Positions 40,536 to 49,346 are shown, counted from the stretch's first letter. The stretch: 64,000 nucleotides of DNA from Streptomyces phaeofaciens (GCF_014648915.1 NZ_BMSA01000005.1:248001-312000); one strand, 5' to 3'. A program made the numbers and translations. Notes: a model not told the origin generated them from the sequence alone.

Positions 40536-43349
40536 TCACCCCACCGAGGAGTAGGCGACGACCCCCCGCAGCAACTGCTCGACGGCCTTGCGCGCGGCCT
40601 TGGCCACACCCGCCCCCTGACCGGAGGCGGGCGCCGCCGCGGAGATCTGCCCGAGCACGTCGATCACCTGCTTGCACCACCGCACGAAGTCCCCCGCCGG
40701 CATCTCCGCCTCGCGCAGCACCTCGTCGAGCCCCTTCCCGGAGGCCCACATGTAGGCGGCCCAGGCGAAACCGAGATCGGGCTCGCGCTGGCCGACCCCC
40801 TCCGTCTGGTTGATCCGGAAGTCCTCCTCCAGGGCGTCCAGCCGCCCCCAGATCCGGACCATCTCGCCCAGCGCCGCCTTGGCCCTGCCGGACGGCAGCT
40901 TCGGCGCCATCGCGTCGTCGCCGACCCGCGCCTCGTACACCAACGCGGAGACGCACGCGGCCAGTTCGGCGGGGTCCAGCCCCTCCCACACCCCGGCGCG
41001 CAGACATTCGCTCGCCAGCAGGTCGAGTTCGCCGTAGAGGCGGGCCAGCCGCTTGCCGTGTTCGGTGACGTCGTCGGCGCGCAGATAGTCCAGCTCGGTC
41101 AGCAGGGCCACGATCCGGTCGAAGGTGCGGGCGATGGTGTTCGTGCGCCCCTCGATGCGCCGCTCCAGCTGCGAGGTGTCCCGCAGCAGCCGGTGATAGC
41201 GCTCGGCCCAGCGGGCGTGGTCCTCCCGCTCGTCGCAGCCGTGGCAGGGGTGGGCGCGCAGGGCCGTCCGCAGCCGCGCGATCTCGCGGTCGTCGGCGGC
41301 CTGCGCCCGCTTCTTGCGGGCCCGCTCCGGCGGAATGTGCCCGGCCTTGGTCCGCAGCGCGGACGCGAGGTCGCGGCGGGACTGCGGGGAGCGCGGGTTG
41401 AACGACTTCGGGATCCGCATCCGCTCCAGTGCCTCGACCGGCACCGGGAAGTCCATCGACGCCAGCCGCTTGACCTGGCGTTCGGCGGTCAGCACCAGAG
41501 GGCGCGGCCCGTCGTGCTGTTCGAAGCCGCGGTGCCCGTTGGCCCGCCCGGCCGGCAGACCGGGATCCAGCACCAGGGCCAGCCCCGCGTACTTCCCGGT
41601 CGGCACATGGATGACGTCGCCCGGCTTCAGCTTCTCCAGCGCCACCGCGGCCTCGGCCCGCCGCTGGGAGGCGCCCTGGCGGGCCAGCTCCGTCTCGCGG
41701 TCCTTCAGGTCGCGGCGCAGGCGCGCGTACTCGTCGAAGTCGCCGAGATGGCAGGTCATGGAGGCCCGGTAGCCCTCCAGGCCCTCCTCGTTGCGCTGCA
41801 CCTGCCGGGAGATCCCGACGACCGACCGGTCCGCCTGGAACTGGGCGAACGAGGTCTCCAGCAGTTCGCGCGAGCGGTGCCGCCCGAACTGCTCGACCAG
41901 GTTGACCGCCATGTTGTAGGACGGCTTGAAGCTGGAGCGCAGCGGGTACGTGCGGGTGCCCGCGAGTCCGGCGAGGTGGTCGGGGTTCATGGCGCGCTGC
42001 CACAGCACGACGGCGTGGCCCTCGACGTCGATGCCGCGCCGGCCCGCACGGCCGGTCAGCTGGGTGTACTCGCCGGGCGTGATGTCGGCGTGCTGTTCGC
42101 CGTTCCACTTGACGAGCTTCTCCAGCACCACGGACCGCGCGGGCATGTTGATGCCCAGCGCCAGCGTCTCGGTGGCGAACACGGCCTTCACCAGGCCCCG
42201 CACGAACAGCTCCTCGACGACCTCCTTGAAGGTCGGCAGCATGCCCGCGTGGTGGGCGGCGATCCCGCGCTCCAGGCCCTCCAGCCACTCGTAGTAGCCG
42301 AGGACGTGCAGGTCCTCGTGGGGGATCGCGGCCGTCCGCTCCTCGACGAGCGCGCGGACCTGCGCCCGCGCCTCCTCGTCGTTGAGCCGCAGCCCGGCGT
42401 AGAGGCACTGCTGGACGGCGGCCTCGCAGGCGGCGCGGCTGAAGATGAAGGTGATGGCGGGCAGCAGCCCCTCGGCGTCGAGCCGCTCGATGACCTCCGG
42501 CCGCCCCGGCGTCCACACGCGCGAGCGCTGTCTGCGCTCCCGCTCCCGGTCCGCCTCGCGCAGATTGCGGCCGCGTCTGCGGTCCTGGTACGAGGGTCGG
42601 CTGGCCTCCATCCTGGCCAGCCGGGCGAGGTCGGGGTTGACGGCCCTGCGGTGGCCCTCGCCCTCCTCGAACAGGTCGTACATCCGGCGGCCGGCGAGCA
42701 CGTGCTGGAACAGCGGCACGGGCCGGTGCTCGGAGACGATCACCTCGGTGTCACCGCGCACGGTGTCCAGCCAGTCGCCGAACTCCTCGGCGTTGGACAC
42801 GGTCGCGGAGAGGGAGACCAGGGTGACCGACTCGGGAAGGTGGATGATCACCTCTTCCCACACGGCGCCCCGGAAGCGGTCGGAGAGGTAGTGCACCTCG
42901 TCCATCACCACGTATCCGAGGCCGAGGAGGGTCTGCGAGCCGGCGTACAGCATGTTCCGCAGCACCTCGGTGGTCATCACGACCACCGGGGCGTCGGAGT
43001 TGACGCTGTTGTCGCCGGTGAGCAGGCCGACCTTCTCGCTGCCGTAGCGGCGGCACAGGTCGGAGTACTTCTGGTTCGACAGCGCCTTGATGGGTGTCGT
43101 GTAGAAGCACTTCTTGCCCTGCTCCAGGGCGAGGTGGACGGCGAACTCGCCCACGATCGTCTTGCCCGAGCCGGTGGGGGCGGCCACCAGGACGCCCTTG
43201 CCCGCCTCGAGTGCCTGACATGCCTCGATCTGGAAGGGGTCGAGACCGAAGTCGTACATCTCGCGGAAGGACGCGAGCGCGGTGGCCTGCTCGGCGGCAC
43301 GCCTGCGCGCAGCCGCGTACCGCTCGGCCGGTGAGAGATCCTCTGTCAT
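40536..43349 (-). CDS. Ski2/Mtr4-like DEAD/DEAH-box RNA helicase
   Basis: A 937-residue superfamily 2 helicase. The N-terminal Q-like FGLDPFQIEACQALE leads to motif I A-P-T-G-S-G-K-T, motif II D-E-V-H, motif III SATVSN, and motifs V/VI in the second RecA domain (ATETLALGINMPARSV; QLTGRAGRRGID). A C-terminal DSHCT-type domain ends the protein. Members of this HelY-like group unwind structured RNA, probably with RNases. Short basic and acidic insertions (about 255-280) are typical of actinobacterial forms. The ATG at 43347-43349 has only a weak GAAAG site. It is encoded next to tatC on the same strand, separated by a terminator, a constant neighbourhood in Streptomyces. Confidence 0.93.
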   Translation of the reverse strand: MTEDLSPAERYAAARRRAAEQATALASFREMYDFGLDPFQIEACQALEAGKGVLVAAPTGSGKTIVGEFAVHLALEQGKKCFYTTPIKALSNQKYSDLCRRYGSEKVGLLTGDNSVNSDAPVVVMTTEVLRNMLYAGSQTLLGLGYVVMDEVHYLSDRFRGAVWEEVIIHLPESVTLVSLSATVSNAEEFGDWLDTVRGDTEVIVSEHRPVPLFQHVLAGRRMYDLFEEGEGHRRAVNPDLARLARMEASRPSYQDRRRGRNLREADRERERRQRSRVWTPGRPEVIERLDAEGLLPAITFIFSRAACEAAVQQCLYAGLRLNDEEARAQVRALVEERTAAIPHEDLHVLGYYEWLEGLERGIAAHHAGMLPTFKEVVEELFVRGLVKAVFATETLALGINMPARSVVLEKLVKWNGEQHADITPGEYTQLTGRAGRRGIDVEGHAVVLWQRAMNPDHLAGLAGTRTYPLRSSFKPSYNMAVNLVEQFGRHRSRELLETSFAQFQADRSVVGISRQVQRNEEGLEGYRASMTCHLGDFDEYARLRRDLKDRETELARQGASQRRAEAAVALEKLKPGDVIHVPTGKYAGLALVLDPGLPAGRANGHRGFEQHDGPRPLVLTAERQVKRLASMDFPVPVEALERMRIPKSFNPRSPQSRRDLASALRTKAGHIPPERARKKRAQAADDREIARLRTALRAHPCHGCDEREDHARWAERYHRLLRDTSQLERRIEGRTNTIARTFDRIVALLTELDYLRADDVTEHGKRLARLYGELDLLASECLRAGVWEGLDPAELAACVSALVYEARVGDDAMAPKLPSGRAKAALGEMVRIWGRLDALEEDFRINQTEGVGQREPDLGFAWAAYMWASGKGLDEVLREAEMPAGDFVRWCKQVIDVLGQISAAAPASGQGAGVAKAARKAVEQLLRGVVAYSSVG

Positions 43350-43471
43350 CGTGCTTTCGAGCGTACCGGGCCCCACTGACAACAGGACGATCATTATCCG
43401 GATCGGGGTCCGTGAAACCTCGGTTCACGCAGTTCAGGGGCGCGCGGCGTGCCCGGCGCACACAACGGAAA

Positions 43472-43503
43472 CGGTCGGCCGCTCTGGGTGAGCGTGCCGA
43501 CCG
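43472..43503 (-). terminator. Terminator after tatC
   Basis: CGGTCGGC (43472-43479) and GCCGACCG (43496-43503) form the base of a hairpin extended by GCTC/GAGC-like pairs. On the minus strand it is followed by TTTCCGTT, 22 or more bases after the tatC stop. Confidence 0.65.
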
Positions 43504-43525
43504 CGGCCTGGTGGAGAAGGTTCGG

Positions 43526-44482
43526 TCAGGTCACGTCGTCGTATCCGTTGACCCGGTCCGTGCTCGTCTGCTCGGGCAGCCGGGCGGCGCCGACCGACTC
43601 GACCTCGCCGATGTCCTCGGGGGTGAGGTCCAGATCGGAGGCCTCGTCGTCGTCGGGGCCCCGGGCGTCGCGGCTGCGCCGGCGGCGGTCGTTCAGCAGG
43701 GAGAACGCGACCGCGCCGAAGTACAGGATCCAGATCGGTCCGGCGAGCGCCAGCATGGAGACGGGGTCCGTGCTGGGGGTGGCGACGGCCGCGAAGACCG
43801 TGATGCCGATGATCATGGCGCGCCACCAGCCGAGCATGCGCCTGCCCGTGATCATCCCCGTGAGGTTGAGGAAGACCAGCAGCAGCGGCAGCTCGAAGGA
43901 GAGGCCGAAGACGATGACCATGCGCGTGACGAGCTGGAGCAGATCGTCCAGCGGCAGGAGGTTGCTGACCCCGCCCGGCGTGAACTCGATCAGCACCTTC
44001 GCGGTGGTCGGCAGCACGACGTAGGCGAAGTAGCCGCCGCCGAGGAAGAGCGGGACACCGGTGCCGACGAACGCGTAGGCGTACTTGCGCTCCTGCTGGT
44101 GCAGCCCCGGGGCCACGAAGGCCCACAGCTGGTAGAGCCAGACCGGCGAGGCGAACACGACTCCCGCCATCAGGGAGACCTGGAGAGCGAGCGTGAACGG
44201 GGCGAGCAGACCGTTGATCGTGATGCTGGCGCACTTGTTGGTCGCGTCGCCGTTGTTCAGCGTGCTCGCGATCTCCTCGAAGGTCTTCCCGCAACCGACC
44301 GAGTCGAGGATCGGCTTGGTGAGGAAGTTGATGATGTCGTTGTAGAAGAAGGCGGCGACGACCGTCACGACGACGATGGCCAGCAGCGCCTTCGCGAGCC
44401 GGTTGCGCAACTCACGAAGATGCTCCCCGAGCGGCATCCGCCCCTCGGGGTCTTTCTCCTGTTTGCGGGCAGACTTGAGCAA
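43526..44482 (-). CDS. tatC: Twin-arginine translocase subunit TatC
   Basis: A 318-residue inner-membrane protein with six helices. The N-terminal signature MPLGEHLRELRNRL is the cytoplasmic region that binds the twin-arginine signal peptide. SPVWLYQLWAFVAPGLHQQERKYAYAF and FGLSFELPLLLVFLNLTG are the other conserved segments. The C-terminal tail of about 60 acidic residues is typical of actinobacteria. TatC is the receptor of the Tat pathway, which exports folded proteins and carries a large load in Streptomyces. The start is TTG at 44480-44482 with GGGA upstream. It is 47 bases downstream of tatA on the same strand, probably one operon. Confidence 0.97.
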   Translation of the reverse strand: MLKSARKQEKDPEGRMPLGEHLRELRNRLAKALLAIVVVTVVAAFFYNDIINFLTKPILDSVGCGKTFEEIASTLNNGDATNKCASITINGLLAPFTLALQVSLMAGVVFASPVWLYQLWAFVAPGLHQQERKYAYAFVGTGVPLFLGGGYFAYVVLPTTAKVLIEFTPGGVSNLLPLDDLLQLVTRMVIVFGLSFELPLLLVFLNLTGMITGRRMLGWWRAMIIGITVFAAVATPSTDPVSMLALAGPIWILYFGAVAFSLLNDRRRRSRDARGPDDDEASDLDLTPEDIGEVESVGAARLPEQTSTDRVNGYDDVT

Positions 44483-44529
44483 CCCACGTTCCCATCTCGT
44501 GCGGCGGGCCGGAGGTCACCGGCCCTGCG

Positions 44530-44817
44530 TCAGCGCTTGGTCGTGTCCGTCGGCTCGGTGACCGGACGGGAACTGGTCACATCGCCGGGGGCGGCCTGGA
44601 TGGTGCGCTGCGCGGGGCCCTGCTCACCGGGGTTCGGCGGGCCGGCCGGGGTGGCGGTGCTGCTGCCCTCTTCCTTCATCGCCTTGGCCTCGCTCTTGAG
44701 GATGCGCGCGGACTTGCCGAGCGAGCGGGCCATGTCCGGAAGCTTCTTCGCGCCGAACAGCAGGATGATGACGACGAGGATGAGAATGATCTCGGGGGCG
44801 CCGAGCCTTCCGAACAT
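44530..44817 (-). CDS. tatA: Twin-arginine translocase subunit TatA
   Basis: A 95-residue protein with one N-terminal helix (about 7-22, APEIILILVVIILLFG), the hinge F-G-A-K-K-L-P, an amphipathic helix (DMARSLGKSARILKSEAKAMKEE) and a disordered polar tail. TatA oligomers form the protein-conducting element recruited by TatC. It is the first gene of the tatA-tatC pair; the AAGGTAAAGACTT before the ATG contains AAGG. A compound palindrome lies about 45 bases upstream. Confidence 0.97.
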   Translation of the reverse strand: MFGRLGAPEIILILVVIILLFGAKKLPDMARSLGKSARILKSEAKAMKEEGSSTATPAGPPNPGEQGPAQRTIQAAPGDVTSSRPVTEPTDTTKR

Positions 44818-44859
44818 AAGTCTTTACCTTCTCACCGAGGCGGCTGGATGGGGGGTGCT

Positions 44860-44883
44860 GTCCGACCGGTCGGACAATTGTCC
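44860..44883. promoter_or_regulatory. Overlapping palindromes upstream of tatA
   Basis: GTCCGACCGGTCGGAC (44860-44875) is a perfect 16-bp palindrome. It shares its last four bases with GGACAATTGTCC (44872-44883), a perfect 12-bp palindrome, and a further half-like TCCGAACGGTCG follows. This lies within the tatA promoter region and may be an operator. The rest of 44818-45144 shows no gene. Confidence 0.5.
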
Positions 44884-45144
44884 GAACGGTCGTGTTGGCA
44901 GCGATCGTAACGCTCAGGGGTAAACGAGAGGCAATCCCCGTGCGTACTCCCGGTCCGCGGTCCGCGCCTCGTTCTCCGGGCCGCGATCAGCAGCGTACCC
45001 GCCCCCACCGTCGCGGTGGGAGGGCGAAGTGGCGCAAAACGCATTCCCCGCAGGACTCACAGGACCGCCACAGCGGTCCACGAGGCTCGTCACAGCCGTG
45101 GTCACAGGCTTCCCACAGTCCCGGTCACCCGTTGCGGGCCGCCG

Positions 45145-45339
45145 TCACAGGGTGTCCGCGGCCCGGGCCGCGCTCACGGCCGCCCGCTCCAGGTCCTCGG
45201 CCGCGCGGTTGATGCGCCGGGCCGAGTCCGCCACCTGCCGCCCCAGGCGCCGCGCCTCCAGGAAGACCCGGACGGCGAACACCGCGAGGACGGCGAGACC
45301 CAGAAAACCCACGGCAACCGCGAACATCGGCCAGAACAT
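45145..45339 (-). CDS. Small single-helix membrane protein
   Basis: 64 residues: a strongly hydrophobic N-terminal segment (MFWPMFAVAVGFLGLAVLAV) followed by a basic amphipathic helix (FLEARRLGRQVADSARRINRA) and an Ala-rich tail. It is probably an inner-membrane protein with an N-out or hairpin helix and a cytoplasmic coiled tail. I do not recognise a function. Its codon pattern and its place 19 bases after the zinc-ribbon gene, on the same strand as pafB/pafC, suggest that it belongs to that operon. Confidence 0.7.
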   Translation of the reverse strand: MFWPMFAVAVGFLGLAVLAVFAVRVFLEARRLGRQVADSARRINRAAEDLERAAVSAARAADTL

Positions 45340-45358
45340 GAGCCGAGCCTAGACCGTC

Positions 45359-45649
45359 TCAGGGCGCGTGCAGGCGCAGGGTCCTGACCCCGCCGCCGGT
45401 GAGCAGCTCGACGATCCGCTCGCCGGCCGGCTTGCGCACGGCCGCGCCGCAGTCGGGGCAGGTGAAGGAGTAGAAGGTGGTGCGGCTGGTGGCGCCGATG
45501 GCCAGGCGCAGGGCGCTCGCGGCCAGCTCGAAGCGGCCCCGGCAGTCGGGACAGCCGGCCCGGAACATCACCGGGCCCACACTGCGCATCCCCGCGAACG
45601 CCGAGGCCACCGAGACGGCCCGCGCACCCGACGTCATCGACTCGCTCAC
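45359..45649 (-). CDS. Small zinc-ribbon protein
   Basis: A 96-residue cytosolic protein with two CxxC knuckles, CPDC (33-36) and CPDC (about 64-67), spaced 27 residues apart, a typical structural zinc ribbon (FYSFTCPDCGAAVRKPAGERIVELL). Function is unknown; such proteins often bind nucleic acid or partner proteins. The GTG start overlaps the pafC stop (GTGA at 45646-45649), so it is translationally coupled to pafC. Confidence 0.75.
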   Translation of the reverse strand: MSESMTSGARAVSVASAFAGMRSVGPVMFRAGCPDCRGRFELAASALRLAIGATSRTTFYSFTCPDCGAAVRKPAGERIVELLTGGGVRTLRLHAP

Positions 45650-46698
45650 AGCCCCTGCTCCCGCCCGTCGATCCGCGTGTCCGGCCGCCCGCCGCCCGAG
45701 GCGCCCTGTTCCGCCTCGATCCCGTCGTACGCCGCCAGCGCCTCGCGGGCGGCCCGGCGGGCGCTGTCGGCGAGGTCCGGCGGCGAGACGATCCGGCCGT
45801 CGCGGCCGAGCCGCAGGGCCAGGCGCCTGAGCGAGGCCGGTTCGGGCGTACGCAGAGTGATACGCAGCCCGCCGTCCGCCAGTTCATCGGCGCTGTCGTG
45901 CGGGTAGTACTCGGCGACCCAGCGGCCGCCCGGGCCGACCTCGATCACGACCTCCGGGTCCTCGGCGGCCGGCTGCACCAGCGCCTCCGACAGGTCGCGC
46001 AGCTCGATCTCGGGCGGGGCGGACGGCTCGTCGAGGATCCTGATCTCGGCGACCCGGTCCAGCCGGAAGGTGCGCCGGGCCTCGGAGCGGCGGCACCAGG
46101 CCTCCACGTACGTGTGGCCGACGCTGACCAGCCGGATGGGGTCGATCTCGCGCTCGGTGAGCTCGTCGCGAGCGGGCGAGTAGTAGCGGATCCACAGCCG
46201 TCGGCGCTCGGAGATCGCCCGGTCGACGTCGGCGAAGACCCCTCCCTCGGACTCGAAGGTCACCGAGAGGCGGGCGCTGGCGCCGGCCGCCTCACCGGCC
46301 GCGGTCTCCACCTTGGCGGTGGCGCGCAGGAGCGCCTGGCGGTCACCCTCGCGCAGACCGGGCAGCGTGGCCACGGCCCGCGCCGCCACCAGCAGCGCGG
46401 TCGCCTCGTCGGCGGCCAGCCGCAGCGGCTCGGCGGCCTCCGCGCCGAGCGCGGCCGGGTTGTGCCACCAGATGCGCTCGCCGTCGGTGTCGATGTCCAG
46501 CAGATCGCCGCCGCGGAAGCTGGTGCCGCACATGGGCAGCACGTCGAGGTCCGAGACCAGTTCGTCCTCGGTGATGCCGAAGGCGCGCGCGACGTCCTCG
46601 ATCCGCGCGCCGGGGCGCTCCCTGAGATAGGTCACCAGGGAGAGCATCCGCCGGGTCTGGTCGATCGCGTTCGCCGGCCTGACCGGTTTGCCTGCCAC
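45646..46698 (-). CDS. pafC: WYL-domain transcriptional regulator PafC
   Basis: A 350-residue regulator. An N-terminal winged helix (about 10-70: QTRRMLSLVTYLRERPGARIEDVARAFGITEDELVSDL) is followed by a WYL domain (about 160-240: DRAISERRRLWIRYYSPARDELTEREIDPIRLV) and a C-terminal WCX region. In mycobacteria PafB and PafC act together as a DNA-damage-responsive activator, independent of the LexA/RecA route. WYL domains are proposed to sense single-stranded nucleic acid. The GTG start is 18 bases after the pafB stop; the zinc-ribbon gene is coupled downstream. In Streptomyces the pair lies away from pafA, as here. Confidence 0.93.
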   Translation of the reverse strand: MAGKPVRPANAIDQTRRMLSLVTYLRERPGARIEDVARAFGITEDELVSDLDVLPMCGTSFRGGDLLDIDTDGERIWWHNPAALGAEAAEPLRLAADEATALLVAARAVATLPGLREGDRQALLRATAKVETAAGEAAGASARLSVTFESEGGVFADVDRAISERRRLWIRYYSPARDELTEREIDPIRLVSVGHTYVEAWCRRSEARRTFRLDRVAEIRILDEPSAPPEIELRDLSEALVQPAAEDPEVVIEVGPGGRWVAEYYPHDSADELADGGLRITLRTPEPASLRRLALRLGRDGRIVSPPDLADSARRAAREALAAYDGIEAEQGASGGGRPDTRIDGREQGL

Positions 46699-46716
46699 TG
46701 TGTTGTCCGCTCCCCC

Positions 46717-47670
46717 TCAGCCCTTGGCCACGGCCCGTAGCCGGTCCATGACGTCCGCCCGCAGCTCGGCGGGCTCCAGGACGACCACGTCCGGTCCGAA
46801 CTCCACCAGCCAGGCATCCAGCCCGTGTCCGTACGGAATCTCCAACTCGTCCCAGCCGTCGCCGAGTTCCCGCACGGCGGCGGCTTTCGCCCGCAAGGGG
46901 TAGCCGGCACCGGCGCGCAGCCGGATCAGCGCGCTGCGGTCGGCGGTCTCCCCCGCCCAGCTGGCGACGGTCTCGCGGACGGTGACGACATCGGGCACCG
47001 CCGCGGTGAAGCTCGTACCGCGCGAGCGCACCTTGCCGGTGATCCGCGACAGCCGGAAGACGCGCTCGGCGCCCCGGTCGCGGTCGAAGCCCGCCAGGTA
47101 CCAGTGGCCGCGCCAGCACTCCAGCGCCCAGGGCTCCACATGCCGGGGCTCGGGGTGGGCGGCGTTGGCCTTGCGGTAGTCGAAGACGACCGGGCGGCGG
47201 TCGCGGCAGGCCAGCATCAGCGGCTCGAAGGCCGCCTCGTGCACGGGGATCCGGGGCTCCAGCGCGCCGTGCGCCTCGTACGGGTCGACGTCCTCGGGGA
47301 GACCGGCCGCGCGCAGCTTCTGGAGCGCGCCGCTGGCCGCGCCCGCGAGCCGGGCCTGCTGCCACACCTTGGCGGCCAGTCCGAGCGCGGCGGCCTCCTC
47401 GGCGTCCAGCGTGATGGGCGGGAGGCTGTTGCTGTCGCGGCGGGCGAGATAGCCGATCTCGCCGTCGAGGCTCTCGACCGTCTCGATGACCAGGCCCAGC
47501 TCGCGCAGATCGTCCTTGTCGCGCTCGAACATCCGGTTGAAGGAGTCGTCCGATCCCGCCTCGAGGTAGGCCTCGATGGACTCGCGCAGCTCCCGCTTGC
47601 TCAGCGGTCTGCGTGTCCCGAGCAGGCACAGCGCGAGGTTCATCAACCGCTCGGCCTTGGCAATGGCCAT
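46717..47670 (-). CDS. pafB: WYL-domain transcriptional regulator PafB
   Basis: A 317-residue partner of PafC with the same layout. The N-terminal winged helix (KAERLMNLALCLLGTRRPLSKRELRESIEAYLEAGSDDSFNRMFERDKDDLRELG) is followed by a WYL domain (about 145-225: RDRRPVVFDYRKA ... RHVEPWALECWRGHWYLAGFD) and a WCX end. It forms a complex with PafC to activate DNA repair genes (established in mycobacteria). The ATG at 47668-47670 begins the predicted operon pafB-pafC-zinc ribbon-small membrane protein. A terminator-like hairpin and repeated ACGACGATCA motifs lie upstream. Confidence 0.93.
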   Translation of the reverse strand: MAIAKAERLMNLALCLLGTRRPLSKRELRESIEAYLEAGSDDSFNRMFERDKDDLRELGLVIETVESLDGEIGYLARRDSNSLPPITLDAEEAAALGLAAKVWQQARLAGAASGALQKLRAAGLPEDVDPYEAHGALEPRIPVHEAAFEPLMLACRDRRPVVFDYRKANAAHPEPRHVEPWALECWRGHWYLAGFDRDRGAERVFRLSRITGKVRSRGTSFTAAVPDVVTVRETVASWAGETADRSALIRLRAGAGYPLRAKAAAVRELGDGWDELEIPYGHGLDAWLVEFGPDVVVLEPAELRADVMDRLRAVAKG

Positions 47671-47744
47671 CGACGCCCTTCGCCTTCCCTATGGTGCTTA
47701 CGATCGACGACCGTACCGCTCCGCGGTGCCCGGACAAAAGCCGA

Positions 47745-47772
47745 GGGCCCATGCCCGGACAGGCATGGGCCC
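47745..47772 (-). terminator. Terminator after the FKBP gene
   Basis: GGGCCCATGCC (47745-47755) pairs perfectly with GGCATGGGCCC (47762-47772) around a 6-base loop. On the minus strand it is followed by CTCGGCTTTTG. It lies between the FKBP gene and pafB and probably ends the FKBP transcript. Confidence 0.75.
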
Positions 47773-47793
47773 CAAGTGGCCGGGACCGGTCGC

Positions 47794-47852
47794 ACGACGA
47801 TCATGAGTGATCGGATCGTACGACGATCACCACACCGGTGGTACGACGATCA
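47794..47852. repeat. Three direct ACGACGATCA repeats
   Basis: The 10-mer occurs at 47794-47803, 47820-47829 and 47843-47852, spaced 26 and 23 bases apart. The last copy runs into the stop codon of the FKBP gene. It may be a binding array or a small duplication remnant. Confidence 0.55.
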
Positions 47853-48221
47853 GACCTTCAGCAGGTCGACGACGAAGATCAGGGTCTCGCCGGGCTTGAT
47901 CGCGGGGGTCGGGCTCTGGTCGCCGTAGGCCAGGTGGGCCGGGATGGTCAGCTGGCGACGGCCGCCGACCTTCATGCCCTGCACGCCCTGGTCCCAGCCC
48001 TTGATGACCCGGCCGCCGCCCAGCGGGAAGGTGAACGGCGTGCCGCGGTTCCAGCTGGCGTCGAACTCCTCGCCCGTGCTGAAGGCGACACCCACGTAGT
48101 GGACGCTGACGTTCTGGCCGGCCTGCGCGACCTCGCCGTCGCCCTCCCAGATGTCCTTGATCTCGAGGTCCTTCGGGGGCTCGCCGCCCGGGAAGTCGAT
48201 CTCGGGCTTTTCGATGCTCAC
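47850..48221 (-). CDS. Cytosolic FKBP-type peptidyl-prolyl isomerase
   Basis: A 123-residue single-domain FKBP. The conserved pocket residues are visible in VSVHYVGVAFSTGEEFDASWNRG, FPLGGGRVIKGWDQGVQGMKVGGRRQLTIPAHLAYGD and LIFVVDLLKV. It catalyses cis-trans isomerisation at proline during protein folding and would bind FK506/rapamycin. It has no signal peptide. It is 55 bases downstream of a lipoprotein FKBP gene on the same strand, and the pair is a recurrent arrangement in Streptomyces. Confidence 0.96.
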   Translation of the reverse strand: MSIEKPEIDFPGGEPPKDLEIKDIWEGDGEVAQAGQNVSVHYVGVAFSTGEEFDASWNRGTPFTFPLGGGRVIKGWDQGVQGMKVGGRRQLTIPAHLAYGDQSPTPAIKPGETLIFVVDLLKV

Positions 48222-48276
48222 TTCATCACTCCTTGTTGCGTGACGTACACCGGAAACACTCTCACAGACCGGCCCG

Positions 48277-49260
48277 TCAGACCGTGCCGAGGATGTCCAC
48301 CACGAAGACCAGCGTGTTCTTCGCCAGCTCGCTGCTCGGGCTCGCGCCGTAGCCGAGCGAGGGCGGGATCACCAGGAGCACCCGGTCGCCCACGTTCTTG
48401 CCGACCAGGCCCTTGTCCCAGCCTTCCACCACGGAGCCGGTGCCGATCTGGAAGGCGGTGGCACCGCCGTGGTCCCAGGACGAGTCGAACTTCTTCCCGT
48501 CCTCCCACTTGACCCCGGTGTACTGGGCGATGAGCCCCTCGCCGGCCTCGACCTTCTTGCCGGTGCCCTTGACCAGCACCTGCTCCTCGAGTTCCTTGGG
48601 GGGCTTGGCGCCCTTGGGGATGGTGATGACCGCCGCCTTCTGCGACGGAACCTCGACCTCGGGCAGACCCGGCTCGGTGGCCGCCTGCTCGCCCTTGACC
48701 TCGGCCTTGGCGTCGACGGTGGCGGCACCGACGGGGTCGACGACCCAGATCAGCACGTCCTTCGCGGCGATCCCGGCGGAGGTGTTCAGGTTCTCGCCGA
48801 TCAGGTCGCCCGCGGTGCCCTGCACCAGGATCCGGCTGCCGGGCTTCTTCCCCTTGACGGCGTCGAGGACCTTCTCGGGCAGCTGCTGGCTCTGCTTGCC
48901 GATCTGCTCGACGGACTGGCGCCGGGGCGTCCCGCCGGCGGTCGACGTCTCCGCCCAGGTGCCGCCGAGTTCCTGGTCGCCGCCCCACTTCTCGACGGTC
49001 CAGTCGAGCCGGACGAAGTCCGAGGCCTTGATCGGGGTTCCGCTGCCCTCCGAGACCGTCTTGACCACGGTCTTCTCGGACGGCTCGCCGTCCTTGGGCA
49101 CGGAGATCTCGGGCTTCTCCCCGACCTTCCCCTTGACCTCGGCGACGCCTCCCGCCGCGGTGTCGCCGTTGTTCCCGTCGTCCGATCCGCACGCGGCGGT
49201 GAACAACAGGGCGGGAACGGCCAGCAGCGCGGCCACGCGTCGTTTCGTGTTGTAGTTCAT
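48277..49260 (-). CDS. FKBP-type isomerase lipoprotein
   Basis: A 327-residue lipoprotein. The signal peptide ends in the lipobox F-T-A-A-C with Cys24 as the lipidation site, followed by an Asp/Asn/Gly linker. The C-terminal domain (about 230-327: GEGLIAQYTGVKWEDGKKFDSSWDHGG ... SVVEGWDKGLVGKNVGDRVLLVIPPSLGYG) is a canonical FKBP. The central part (about 60-200: SDFVRLDWTVEKWGG ... QLPEKVLDAVKGKKPGSRILV) looks like a second, degenerate FKBP repeat with missing pocket residues. It probably assists folding of exported proteins at the outer face of the membrane. The promoter region is 49261-49346. Confidence 0.92.
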   Translation of the reverse strand: MNYNTKRRVAALLAVPALLFTAACGSDDGNNGDTAAGGVAEVKGKVGEKPEISVPKDGEPSEKTVVKTVSEGSGTPIKASDFVRLDWTVEKWGGDQELGGTWAETSTAGGTPRRQSVEQIGKQSQQLPEKVLDAVKGKKPGSRILVQGTAGDLIGENLNTSAGIAAKDVLIWVVDPVGAATVDAKAEVKGEQAATEPGLPEVEVPSQKAAVITIPKGAKPPKELEEQVLVKGTGKKVEAGEGLIAQYTGVKWEDGKKFDSSWDHGGATAFQIGTGSVVEGWDKGLVGKNVGDRVLLVIPPSLGYGASPSSELAKNTLVFVVDILGTV

Positions 49261-49346
49261 CAGTCCAACTGGGATCGGGGGTGGGGGGCAATGGCCGCCA
49301 CTCTACGACCTACGCGCTCCCCGGACGGATCACCGCACGACACGCC

